A DNA stretch of 64,000 nucleotides from Streptomyces sp. NBC_00704 (GTDB taxonomy: Bacteria; Actinomycetota; Actinomycetes; Streptomycetales; Streptomycetaceae): the NCBI RefSeq assembly GCF_036226605.1, contig NZ_CP109000.1, positions 7,973,746 through 8,037,745 of the forward strand, written 5' to 3'. The notes beneath the pieces were generated by a model, which saw nothing but the letters and a program-made list of their open reading frames with translations, was not told where the DNA came from and ran no database searches. The position numbers were made by a program, and so were the translations under genes. Positions 17,702 to 25,419 of this stretch are shown here, one piece after another. The number at the start of each line of letters is the position of its first letter. Position 1 is the stretch's first letter.

Positions 17702-18547
17702 ATGAACGATCACACCCCCCACGTCTGTCCGCCCCCCGTGCTCGTCCTCGGCGCCCGCGGCACCACCGGCCGCCGCGTCGCCGCCCGCCTGCGCGACGCC
17801 CACCATCCGGTCCGGGCCGCCTCCCGCGGCTCCGCCGTCCCCTTCGACTGGCACGACGACACCACCTGGGAGCCGGCGCTCACCGGCGTCGAACGCGTCT
17901 ACCTCATGCTGCCGCACGCATTGCCGCTGGCACCGGACTTCGTCCACCGCGCGCTCGCGACGGGCGTACGCCGACTGGTCCTGCTGTCCAGCCGCGCCAT
18001 CGAGGAGATGGGTGACGGGCGGCTGATGGCCGCCGAGCGCCTGGTCCGCGACTCCGGGGCGGACTGGACGATCGTCCGGGCCGATTGGTTCGACCAGAAC
18101 TTCGACGAAGGCATCTTCCGCAAGGCCGTCCTCGACGGCACGCTCGCCCTGCCGCTCGGGGAGTGCCGCCAGACGTTCGTCGACGCGGACGACATCGCCG
18201 CCGTCGTCGTCGCCGCCCTCACCGAGGACGGCCACTGCGGCCGCACCTACGAGGTGACCGGCCCCGAGGCGCTCTCCTTCACCGACGCGCTGACACTGAT
18301 CGGGCGCGCCGCCGGCCTCTCAGTCGACTTCCACGGTGACAAGGACACCTACCGCGCCACCGGACTCGCCGAGGGCCGCCCCGCCGAGGACGTCGAGCGC
18401 GAGATCAGCGCCTTCACCGCCCTGACCGCCCTCGGCGACGCCCACCCCACGGACACCGTCCACCGCCTCACCGGCCGTCCCCCGAAACGCTTCGCCACCT
18501 ACGCCGAGGAGACCGCGGCGACGGGGGCGTGGTCGGGCAAGGGATGA
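17702..18547 (+). CDS. NmrA-like NAD(P)-binding protein
   Basis: A 281-aa atypical short-chain dehydrogenase/NmrA protein. The Rossmann motif is VLVLGARGTTGRRVAARL at residues 14-31; later stretches RLVLLSSRAIEEM, DWTIVRADWFDQNF and VDADDIAAVVVAAL are typical of NAD(P)H-binding NmrA/QOR2 proteins. Members act as redox sensors or as quinone/isoflavone reductases. It lies downstream of the MarR gene, probably co-transcribed. No catalytic YxxxK motif is evident, so enzyme activity is uncertain, and a link to the PBD cluster is only positional. Confidence 0.78.
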   Translation: MNDHTPHVCPPPVLVLGARGTTGRRVAARLRDAHHPVRAASRGSAVPFDWHDDTTWEPALTGVERVYLMLPHALPLAPDFVHRALATGVRRLVLLSSRAIEEMGDGRLMAAERLVRDSGADWTIVRADWFDQNFDEGIFRKAVLDGTLALPLGECRQTFVDADDIAAVVVAALTEDGHCGRTYEVTGPEALSFTDALTLIGRAAGLSVDFHGDKDTYRATGLAEGRPAEDVEREISAFTALTALGDAHPTDTVHRLTGRPPKRFATYAEETAATGAWSGKG

Positions 18548-18590
18548 GGCGCAAGGGTGCGGGTCACCGGCACCGCTCGGATGGCCCCGC

Positions 18591-18795
18591 CGCCACCATC
18601 GTCGATATCGGCGGTCCCGACGCGGACGGGCTCGCCAGATACCTGCTCAGCCTGGCTACCCCGCTGCGGGTTCTGTCGCCGGACGAAGTGCGGGAGGCAC
18701 TGCTGCGCCGTGCCCGGGACTTGTTCGCGGACAACGGGAGCGGCCGCCCCTGGCTGCTGGCGAGCGGCGACACCGGCAAGGAGACTTCGTCGTGA
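18591..18795 (+). pseudogene. C-terminal fragment of a WYL-domain regulator
   Basis: An open stretch encoding ATIVDIGGPDADGLARYLLS and then LATPLRVLSPDEVREALLRR, the usual C-terminal end of HTH-WYL transcriptional regulators. No HTH or WYL core precedes it; the NmrA-like gene ends only about 45 bases upstream. I read it as a remnant left by deletion or recombination. Confidence 0.6.
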
Positions 18796-18909
18796 TTGAC
18801 ACTTTTCAAGCAGTTGGGCTTCCAGGTCCGCGATGCGTCTCTCGGCGAACCGCAGGATGGAACGGACGCCTTCGAGCCGCTCCTGGCTGTGGCTGGGATT
18901 GCGGCCCTT

Positions 18910-19150
18910 GTCTCAACCTCGCGCAGGGCCGAGGCCAGGAGAGTGTCGTCGTCTGCTTCGACGTGTCCGCCCGGGGTGAGCAGCAGTCCTCCGCTCGCTT
19001 TGTGCCGGATGTGCAGGACTCGCCGACGCCGGTCGATCACTACGGCGCTGCACGTGATGTGGGCAGGAGGGGTAGTGCGGGTCGGCTCGTCACCGCGTCC
19101 AGAGCCGTCAGCAGGCTGGCCAGGGCGTCTCGTTCGCAGGGGGGTCTGCC
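18910..19150 (-). pseudogene. Truncated, frameshifted NUDIX hydrolase
   Basis: On the minus strand ERDALASLLTALDAVTSRP and then, in another frame, HITCSAVVIDRRRRVLHIRHK and LLTPGGHVEADDDTLLASALREVE are found. The latter is the beginning of a NUDIX box (Gx5Ex7REVxE), but sequence diverges right after REVE. The gene therefore has a frameshift in its 5' part, has lost its C-terminal half, and its 5' end is cut by the adjacent 1,050-bp IS. From about 18,905 down to 18,800 another minus-strand reading, ERLEGVRSILRFAERRIADL, looks like a coiled-coil fragment of an unidentified protein. Confidence 0.6.
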
Positions 19151-19153
19151 TTA

Positions 19154-20203
19154 CGAGCTCGTGCATGGTTGGCGGTGAGACGTCGAGCTCTTGATCGTTG
19201 ATCATGGTTGTGTGGTGGGGAACTCGACTCGTGCACTGGTCATCAGCAACCGGAGGATCACGGGCCTGACGGCCGATGTGATCGCTGAACTCGTCGCCGA
19301 AGTCGGCCCGTTGTGGCATCAACGCCACCAGACCAGGCTTGCCTCCCGGCAGCGGAAGCGGGCCATGGGCGCCGGCGCGAAGCACCGGCTGGTGTTCGTC
19401 GACCGACTGCTGGCCACTCTCGTCCATCTCCGTCACGGAACCACCCACGACGTGCTGGCCTGCTGGTTTGGCGTGGACCGCTCGACCATCACCCGGGCCA
19501 TCAACGAGGTGCGGCCCCTGCTCGCCGAGCGAGGGTGCACCATCAGCCCCGACGTACGGCTGCGGACTCTGGCCGAAGTCGTCGACCATCTCGGCGCGAC
19601 CGGAAAGACCGGCATCATCGACGGCACCGAGATCCGGGTCCGGCGGCCGGCCCAAGGGCGAAAGGACCGGGACAAGTTCATCTCCGGGAAGAACAAGCAG
19701 AACGCCGTCAAGTCCATGGTGGTCACGGACGGCGAAGGACGCGTGCTGTGGTGCAGCCCGACCAAGCCCGGGAGTTGCGCGGACATCACCCATGCGCGCC
19801 AGTTGGGGCTGGTGGGGCTCCTGGCCGGTGGGCCTGCGGTCAAGATCCTCGCCGATGCCGGCTACCAGGGGCTCGGCGCGCAGACCGGCGGACGTGTAGT
19901 GACACCACCGCACCGCAAGTTCAAGAAGAACGCCCCGGACTGGTACGAGGAGATGTACGAGCGCCAGCGCAAGGCGCATTCCTCACGCCGTATCCGGGTC
20001 GAGCACGGCATTGCACACCTGAAGAACTGGCGGGCACTGGCCCGCCACCTCGGGCGCCGCGAGCACATGAGCGACACGGTCCGAGCCATCGCCGGCCTGC
20101 TGTCCCACCAGCAAATAGCGGACCTGACATCGGCCCAGCAGATGTGAACCCCGGGCCCCCACCGAAGTCCTCGACGTCTCACCGCCAACCATGCACGAGC
20201 TCG
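19154..20203 (+). mobile_element. IS5-family element, 1,050 bp, copy 1
   Basis: Perfect 34-bp terminal inverted repeats, starting CGAGCTCGTGCATGG, bound a single transposase gene. Left flank is C-TTA, right flank is TAA-G. A TNA target duplication in a CTNAG site would give identical triplets, so this copy has mismatched flanks. Sequence appears identical to the three other copies at 21077, 23781 and 28642 (inverted). Confidence 0.93.
19191..20147 (+). CDS. IS5-family transposase (DDE_Tnp_4 type), copy 1
   Basis: A 318-aa transposase with a helix-turn-helix-like N-terminal half (HGTTHDVLACWFGVDRSTIT) and a DDE domain: first Asp in TGIIDGTEIRV, second in KILADAGYQG, and the Glu in RRIRVEHGIAHLKNW. 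It mobilises the surrounding 1,050-bp element by cut-and-paste. It begins 37 bases inside the left inverted repeat; a GTG at 19213 is an alternative start. The reading frame is intact and the copy looks functional. Confidence 0.92.
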   Translation: MIVDHGCVVGNSTRALVISNRRITGLTADVIAELVAEVGPLWHQRHQTRLASRQRKRAMGAGAKHRLVFVDRLLATLVHLRHGTTHDVLACWFGVDRSTITRAINEVRPLLAERGCTISPDVRLRTLAEVVDHLGATGKTGIIDGTEIRVRRPAQGRKDRDKFISGKNKQNAVKSMVVTDGEGRVLWCSPTKPGSCADITHARQLGLVGLLAGGPAVKILADAGYQGLGAQTGGRVVTPPHRKFKKNAPDWYEEMYERQRKAHSSRRIRVEHGIAHLKNWRALARHLGRREHMSDTVRAIAGLLSHQQIADLTSAQQM

Positions 20204-20206
20204 TAA

Positions 20207-21073
20207 GACTTGTCCCGTAACTGCTGGTCACCGGTGAGATGATCTTGGTGTGGCTGGTGTGATCACGGCGTCGGAGCCGTCCTGGATATCCCCGTTCACG
20301 GGGCTGAGCCCGCGTCAGTTCGGCAAGGTTCTCACCGCGTTGCTACGCGAGGGCGCGGACCCGGTCCGCAAGGGCCGGCCCTGGAGCCTGCCGCTGGAGG
20401 ACCGTGTCCTGCTGGTCGCCGCGTACTGGCGAACCAACCTGACACTGCGCCAACTCGCGCCGCTGTTCGGGGTGTCGAAGTCTGCGGCGGACCGCATCGT
20501 CAACCACCTCGGGCCGGCGCTGGCACTGCAGCAACGCAAGCGGTTCCGGAAGGACACGGTGTTGATCGTGGACGGAACCCTGGTGCCCACCCGGGACCAC
20601 AGCATCGCCGAGCAGTCGAAGAACTACCGGTATTCGACCAATCACCAGGTCGTCATCGACGCTGATACCCGGCTCGTGGTCGCCGTCGGACGGCCGCTGC
20701 CCGGCAACCGCAACGACTGCAAGCGTGGGAACTGTCTGGCGTCAAGGACGCCGTCGGCAAGACCACCGTGATCGCGGACGGGCGGCTACCGGGGCACCGG
20801 TCTTGTCATCCCGCACCGCCGCGAGCGGGGCCAGACCGAACTCCCAGCCTGGAAAGAAGAACACAACACCTCCCACCGCAGGGTCCGCGCACGCGTCGAG
20901 CACCCCTTCGCCCGCATGAAGACCTGGAAGATCCTCCGCGACTGTCGCCTGAAAGGCGACGGCGTCCACCACGCCATGCTCGGTATCGCCCGACTGCACA
21001 ACCTCACTCTGGCCGGATGACGGAGAAACGAGCAGGTCACCCACCACGTCAGAGATCATTTACGGGACAAGCC
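20207..21073 (+). mobile_element. IS5-family element with GRCTTGTCCCGTAA ends, defective
   Basis: The segment between copies 1 and 2 of the 1,050-bp IS. Its ends, GACTTGTCCCGTAA on the left and TTTACGGGACAAGCC on the right, form imperfect inverted repeats. It carries one broken transposase gene. Both sides directly abut the TNA triplets of the neighbouring IS copies, so its own target duplication cannot be read. Confidence 0.75.
20250..21021 (+). pseudogene. Frameshifted IS5-family transposase
   Basis: GTG 20250 opens a transposase with SPRQFGKVLTALLREGADP, LRQLAPLFGVSKSAADRIV and the first DDE Asp in VLIVDGTLVPTRDH. Around 20723 one G appears missing (expected CRNDC-KAWELSGVKDAVG) and around 20777 one G is extra, after which IADGGYRGTGLVIPHRRERG and the C-terminal VRARVEHPFARMKTWKILRD are in frame again. 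The first indel leads to a stop at 20769-20771 before the second restores the frame, so the gene is inactive unless the sequence is wrong here. Confidence 0.8.
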
Positions 21074-21076
21074 TTA

Positions 21077-22126
21077 CGAGCTCGTGCATGGTTGGCGGTG
21101 AGACGTCGAGCTCTTGATCGTTGATCATGGTTGTGTGGTGGGGAACTCGACTCGTGCACTGGTCATCAGCAACCGGAGGATCACGGGCCTGACGGCCGAT
21201 GTGATCGCTGAACTCGTCGCCGAAGTCGGCCCGTTGTGGCATCAACGCCACCAGACCAGGCTTGCCTCCCGGCAGCGGAAGCGGGCCATGGGCGCCGGCG
21301 CGAAGCACCGGCTGGTGTTCGTCGACCGACTGCTGGCCACTCTCGTCCATCTCCGTCACGGAACCACCCACGACGTGCTGGCCTGCTGGTTTGGCGTGGA
21401 CCGCTCGACCATCACCCGGGCCATCAACGAGGTGCGGCCCCTGCTCGCCGAGCGAGGGTGCACCATCAGCCCCGACGTACGGCTGCGGACTCTGGCCGAA
21501 GTCGTCGACCATCTCGGCGCGACCGGAAAGACCGGCATCATCGACGGCACCGAGATCCGGGTCCGGCGGCCGGCCCAAGGGCGAAAGGACCGGGACAAGT
21601 TCATCTCCGGGAAGAACAAGCAGAACGCCGTCAAGTCCATGGTGGTCACGGACGGCGAAGGACGCGTGCTGTGGTGCAGCCCGACCAAGCCCGGGAGTTG
21701 CGCGGACATCACCCATGCGCGCCAGTTGGGGCTGGTGGGGCTCCTGGCCGGTGGGCCTGCGGTCAAGATCCTCGCCGATGCCGGCTACCAGGGGCTCGGC
21801 GCGCAGACCGGCGGACGTGTAGTGACACCACCGCACCGCAAGTTCAAGAAGAACGCCCCGGACTGGTACGAGGAGATGTACGAGCGCCAGCGCAAGGCGC
21901 ATTCCTCACGCCGTATCCGGGTCGAGCACGGCATTGCACACCTGAAGAACTGGCGGGCACTGGCCCGCCACCTCGGGCGCCGCGAGCACATGAGCGACAC
22001 GGTCCGAGCCATCGCCGGCCTGCTGTCCCACCAGCAAATAGCGGACCTGACATCGGCCCAGCAGATGTGAACCCCGGGCCCCCACCGAAGTCCTCGACGT
22101 CTCACCGCCAACCATGCACGAGCTCG
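21077..22126 (+). mobile_element. IS5-family element, 1,050 bp, copy 2
   Basis: Same ends and length as copy 1. Left flank CTTA, right flank TAAG, again mismatched for a TNA duplication. It lies between the right end of the defective GRCTTGTCCCG element and the left end of the GGGCTGTCCCGC remnant. Confidence 0.93.
21114..22070 (+). CDS. IS5-family transposase, copy 2
   Basis: 318 aa, with the same protein sequence as the copies at 19191, 23818 and 28698. The DDE residues are intact (TGIIDGTE, KILADAGYQG, RVEHGIAH). Identity with the other copies implies recent expansion or gene conversion. Confidence 0.92.
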   Translation: MIVDHGCVVGNSTRALVISNRRITGLTADVIAELVAEVGPLWHQRHQTRLASRQRKRAMGAGAKHRLVFVDRLLATLVHLRHGTTHDVLACWFGVDRSTITRAINEVRPLLAERGCTISPDVRLRTLAEVVDHLGATGKTGIIDGTEIRVRRPAQGRKDRDKFISGKNKQNAVKSMVVTDGEGRVLWCSPTKPGSCADITHARQLGLVGLLAGGPAVKILADAGYQGLGAQTGGRVVTPPHRKFKKNAPDWYEEMYERQRKAHSSRRIRVEHGIAHLKNWRALARHLGRREHMSDTVRAIAGLLSHQQIADLTSAQQM

Positions 22127-22267
22127 TAAGGGCTGTCCCGCAAAGATCTTGACTCCGAGTACCGAGCAGCCTGAAGAGCCGGTGAGGTGCTCAGCCGGTG
22201 GTTCGTGAGGTGTCCAGGGACCGGGCGAAGTCGGCGAGGGGCCTTGACCCGGAATCTTGGACACGGG

Positions 22268-23167
22268 CTATGCGGCTTGGGCCAGGGTAGTTGATGTTGT
22301 GTCGAGTGCTGTCTCGTAGGCGATGGGACTGCGTTGTCCGAGGCGGGAATGACGGCGTCGGGTGTTGTAGCGGTTGAGCCAGCGGAACGCGTCGAGACGG
22401 GCCTCGCGTTCGCTGGACCAGTGCTTTCGGCCCTGAAGCGTCTCGCGTTTGAACGTCGCGTTGAAGGACTCGGCGAGCGCGTTGTCCGCCGAGCTGCCGA
22501 TCGCGCTCATGGACTGGCGGACGCCGGCCTGGCGGCAGGCGTCGGCGAAGGCCCGGTTGGTGTACTGGGCTCCGTGGTCGGTGTGCAGGACCGCCCCGGC
22601 AAGGCTGCCGCGGGTCCGTTCGGCGGCGGCCAGGGCGCCGGTGACGAGGTCGGTGCGCATGTGGTCCGCGATCGACCAGCCTGCCAGGCGGCGTGAGGCG
22701 AGGTCGATGACGGTGGCCAAATACAGGAACTTCCCGCCGTCCAGCGGGAGATAGGTGATGTCGCCGACGTACTTCGTGTTCGGCTCGCTTGCCGTGAAGT
22801 CGCGGCCGATGAGGTCCGGGGCCTTCGCCGCGGCCGGGTCCGCAACAGTGGTGCGGTGTCTGCGGCGCAAGCGCATGCCCGCCAGACCGGCACCCCGCAT
22901 CACCCGCGCGATCCGCTTGTGGTTGACGCGCTCGCCCGCCTCGCGGAGCTCGGCCGTGATTCTGGGGACGCCATAGGTGCCGTCCGAATCGCGGTGCACG
23001 GCCCGTATCCGGGCGGCGAGGCGGGCGTCGGCCGCCTGCCGGGCGGCCCGGTCCGCGGCCGTCGCCCGCCAGTAGTAGAAGCTGGAGCGGGCGATGCCCA
23101 GGATGGTGCACAGCCGCTTCACGCCGTAACGGCGCTGATGGTCAGCGACGAACTGGAAGCGGTTCAC
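22268..23167 (-). CDS. IS3-family transposase OrfB
   Basis: A 299-aa integrase-type transposase: HTH_21-like N-terminus (YGVKRLCTILGIARSSFYYW), and the catalytic core with Asp in YVGDITYLP, Asp in LHTDHGAQYT and Glu in NALAESFNATFKRE, the DDE triad. GTG 23167 overlaps the orfA stop as GTGA. In IS3 elements OrfB is normally made as an OrfAB fusion by -1 frameshifting; no obvious slippery A-tract is seen at this junction, so coupling by overlap is more likely. Intact. Confidence 0.92.
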   Translation of the reverse strand: MNRFQFVADHQRRYGVKRLCTILGIARSSFYYWRATAADRAARQAADARLAARIRAVHRDSDGTYGVPRITAELREAGERVNHKRIARVMRGAGLAGMRLRRRHRTTVADPAAAKAPDLIGRDFTASEPNTKYVGDITYLPLDGGKFLYLATVIDLASRRLAGWSIADHMRTDLVTGALAAAERTRGSLAGAVLHTDHGAQYTNRAFADACRQAGVRQSMSAIGSSADNALAESFNATFKRETLQGRKHWSSEREARLDAFRWLNRYNTRRRHSRLGQRSPIAYETALDTTSTTLAQAA

Positions 23168-23469
23168 CAGCGCGTCTCCCCGGCGAAATACTTCGCCGCC
23201 TTCCGCAGGATCTCGCGCTCTTCCTCCAGCTCACGGACCTTCTTCCGCAGAGCGGCGTTCTCCGCCTCCAACAGCGTCGGCGGCTCGGTCGGCACCTCCG
23301 CCCGGCGCCCCCGGGGCCGGCTCGCACCGGCTGCCCGGACCCAGTTGCGCAGGGTCTCGGGATTGATCCCCAGATCGGCGGCGACCTGCCTGATCGTCGC
23401 CTCGGGCCGCGACTGGTACAGCGCGACCGCGTCCGCCTTGAACTGCGGCGGATAGTTCTTCATGACCAC
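23164..23469 (-). CDS. IS3-family transposase OrfA
   Basis: A 101-aa HTH protein with PQFKADAVALYQSRPEATIR, INPETLRNWVRAAG and a C-terminal leucine-zipper-like coiled coil LLEAENAALRKKVRELEEER, the canonical layout of IS3 OrfA. It binds the IS ends and works with OrfB. ATG 23463 (KNYPP) is an alternative to ATG 23469. Intact. Confidence 0.9.
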   Translation of the reverse strand: MVMKNYPPQFKADAVALYQSRPEATIRQVAADLGINPETLRNWVRAAGASRPRGRRAEVPTEPPTLLEAENAALRKKVRELEEEREILRKAAKYFAGETRW

Positions 23470-23525
23470 GAGATGTCCGTTCTCAGATCCTCAGGATCCA
23501 GTGTCTCGTGTGTCCAGAATCAAGG

Positions 23526-23715
23526 GGCAAGGCCCCTCCCGGACTGGAAAGAGGAACACAACAAGTCCCACAAGCAGGTCCGGGCCCGCGTCGAGCACGT
23601 CTTCGCCCGCATGAAGACCTGGAAGATCCTCCGCGACTGCCGCCTCAAAGGCGACGGCATCCACCACGCCATGCTCGGCATCGCCCGGATGCACAACCTC
23701 GCCGTCGCCGGATAG
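23526..23715 (+). pseudogene. C-terminal remnant of an IS5-family transposase
   Basis: Encodes ARPLPDWKEEHNKSHKQVRA, VEHVFARMKTWKILRDCRLK and GIHHAMLGIARMHNLAVAG followed by a stop. It is clearly related to the C-terminus of the broken transposase at 20250-21021. The N-terminal part was lost at the IS3 junction. Confidence 0.8.
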
Positions 23716-23780
23716 GTAAGCGTGCCGCACGCGGCCCGCTTGCCCGAGGCGACTTCAAGATCATTGCGGGACAGCCCTTA

Positions 23781-24830
23781 CGAGCTCGTGCATGGTTGGC
23801 GGTGAGACGTCGAGCTCTTGATCGTTGATCATGGTTGTGTGGTGGGGAACTCGACTCGTGCACTGGTCATCAGCAACCGGAGGATCACGGGCCTGACGGC
23901 CGATGTGATCGCTGAACTCGTCGCCGAAGTCGGCCCGTTGTGGCATCAACGCCACCAGACCAGGCTTGCCTCCCGGCAGCGGAAGCGGGCCATGGGCGCC
24001 GGCGCGAAGCACCGGCTGGTGTTCGTCGACCGACTGCTGGCCACTCTCGTCCATCTCCGTCACGGAACCACCCACGACGTGCTGGCCTGCTGGTTTGGCG
24101 TGGACCGCTCGACCATCACCCGGGCCATCAACGAGGTGCGGCCCCTGCTCGCCGAGCGAGGGTGCACCATCAGCCCCGACGTACGGCTGCGGACTCTGGC
24201 CGAAGTCGTCGACCATCTCGGCGCGACCGGAAAGACCGGCATCATCGACGGCACCGAGATCCGGGTCCGGCGGCCGGCCCAAGGGCGAAAGGACCGGGAC
24301 AAGTTCATCTCCGGGAAGAACAAGCAGAACGCCGTCAAGTCCATGGTGGTCACGGACGGCGAAGGACGCGTGCTGTGGTGCAGCCCGACCAAGCCCGGGA
24401 GTTGCGCGGACATCACCCATGCGCGCCAGTTGGGGCTGGTGGGGCTCCTGGCCGGTGGGCCTGCGGTCAAGATCCTCGCCGATGCCGGCTACCAGGGGCT
24501 CGGCGCGCAGACCGGCGGACGTGTAGTGACACCACCGCACCGCAAGTTCAAGAAGAACGCCCCGGACTGGTACGAGGAGATGTACGAGCGCCAGCGCAAG
24601 GCGCATTCCTCACGCCGTATCCGGGTCGAGCACGGCATTGCACACCTGAAGAACTGGCGGGCACTGGCCCGCCACCTCGGGCGCCGCGAGCACATGAGCG
24701 ACACGGTCCGAGCCATCGCCGGCCTGCTGTCCCACCAGCAAATAGCGGACCTGACATCGGCCCAGCAGATGTGAACCCCGGGCCCCCACCGAAGTCCTCG
24801 ACGTCTCACCGCCAACCATGCACGAGCTCG
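23781..24830 (+). mobile_element. IS5-family element, 1,050 bp, copy 3
   Basis: Same ends and length as copies 1, 2 and 4. Flanks are CTTA on the left and TTAG on the right, the perfect TTA duplication expected of insertion into CTTAG. It is the only one of the four copies with matching flanks. Confidence 0.93.
23818..24774 (+). CDS. IS5-family transposase, copy 3
   Basis: 318 aa, intact, same protein as the other three copies. DDE motifs as in copy 1. Because its flanking duplication is intact, this copy is the best reference for the element boundaries. Confidence 0.92.
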   Translation: MIVDHGCVVGNSTRALVISNRRITGLTADVIAELVAEVGPLWHQRHQTRLASRQRKRAMGAGAKHRLVFVDRLLATLVHLRHGTTHDVLACWFGVDRSTITRAINEVRPLLAERGCTISPDVRLRTLAEVVDHLGATGKTGIIDGTEIRVRRPAQGRKDRDKFISGKNKQNAVKSMVVTDGEGRVLWCSPTKPGSCADITHARQLGLVGLLAGGPAVKILADAGYQGLGAQTGGRVVTPPHRKFKKNAPDWYEEMYERQRKAHSSRRIRVEHGIAHLKNWRALARHLGRREHMSDTVRAIAGLLSHQQIADLTSAQQM

Positions 24831-24874
24831 TTAGGGTGAGTTCTCCGGTTGCGGGTGGGCTGACTTCACCGCGT

Positions 24875-25332
24875 TCAGGTTGCGACGGCGTCTCGTAGCT
24901 CGCGTACGGCGCCTTCGCGTTGATGTTGGGCGGGGGTCGAGCGGTACAGGTCCAGGGCGCGGCGGTGGACGAGTCCGGCGCGGTAGGCGTCGGGGAGGCC
25001 GTCCCCGGACGGCGACGAGCGGCGGCAGGCCTCGTCGGTACGGCCGTCGTGGTGGACGCATGCGGCCGCGTCGACGGTCAGCCGGGAGCGGGTCATGGTG
25101 GAGGTCGGCGCGGACAGCTCCCTTGCCCGGTTCTCGCGTGCCCGGCGGGTGTCTCCGAGTGAGGTGAGCGCATGGGACAGGTGGACGTGGTGCTTTTGCT
25201 CGCCGTGGGTCAGCCAGGTGTCGGCCCGCGCGCCGGCGTCGAGCCGTTCCATGTACGCGTCGGCAGGTGCGAGTGCCTCGTGGGCCACCCGGTCGCTGCA
25301 GCTCCTGCTGTGCCGGATCGACGACTCGAGGG
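24875..25332 (-). pseudogene. C-terminal fragment of a TPR-type transcriptional regulator
   Basis: The minus strand encodes RSCSDRVAHEALAPADAYME, DTWLTHGEQKHHVHLSHALT and LDLYRSTPAQHQREGAVREL, features of the C-terminal tetratricopeptide part of common Streptomyces HTH regulators. The stretch ACRRSSPSGDG between them looks like a local frameshift, and no HTH domain precedes. Copy 3 of the 1,050-bp IS ends about 45 bases beyond its stop. A decayed gene. Confidence 0.6.
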
Positions 25333-25419
25333 AACCGCCCCGGCCCGAGTCGCTCGTCCCGGTCGACCTGGTGATCCGCGCGAGCGGCGGCGCGGCACCC
25401 GGCCGTTGAACCCGGCCCT

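Larger units (their letters stand above)
22250..23517 (-). mobile_element. IS3-family element
   Basis: Two overlapping minus-strand genes (orfA, orfB) lie between related ends: tggacacgggc near 22258 and ctcgtgtgtcca near 23516. Outside them the flanks also mirror each other (gaggggccttgaccc at about 22236, and the reverse complement of ggggcaaggcccctc near 23540), so the true boundaries may be some 20 bases further out. No clear 3-4 bp duplication was found. Confidence 0.75.
22130..23777 (+). mobile_element. Remnant IS5-family element interrupted by an IS3 element
   Basis: Ends GGGCTGTCCCGCAAAGATC at 22130 and its near-perfect reverse complement ending at 23777 (with AATGATC instead of AAAGATC) define the element. 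Only about 110 bases of its left part and about 250 bases of its right part remain; an IS3-family element fills the middle. The right part encodes the transposase C-terminus. Confidence 0.7.

Noticed and set aside
19154..24830. Copies 1 to 3 as ends of a composite transposon carrying cargo
   Set aside because: Only other ISs lie between the copies, and the outer flanks do not form a common target duplication.
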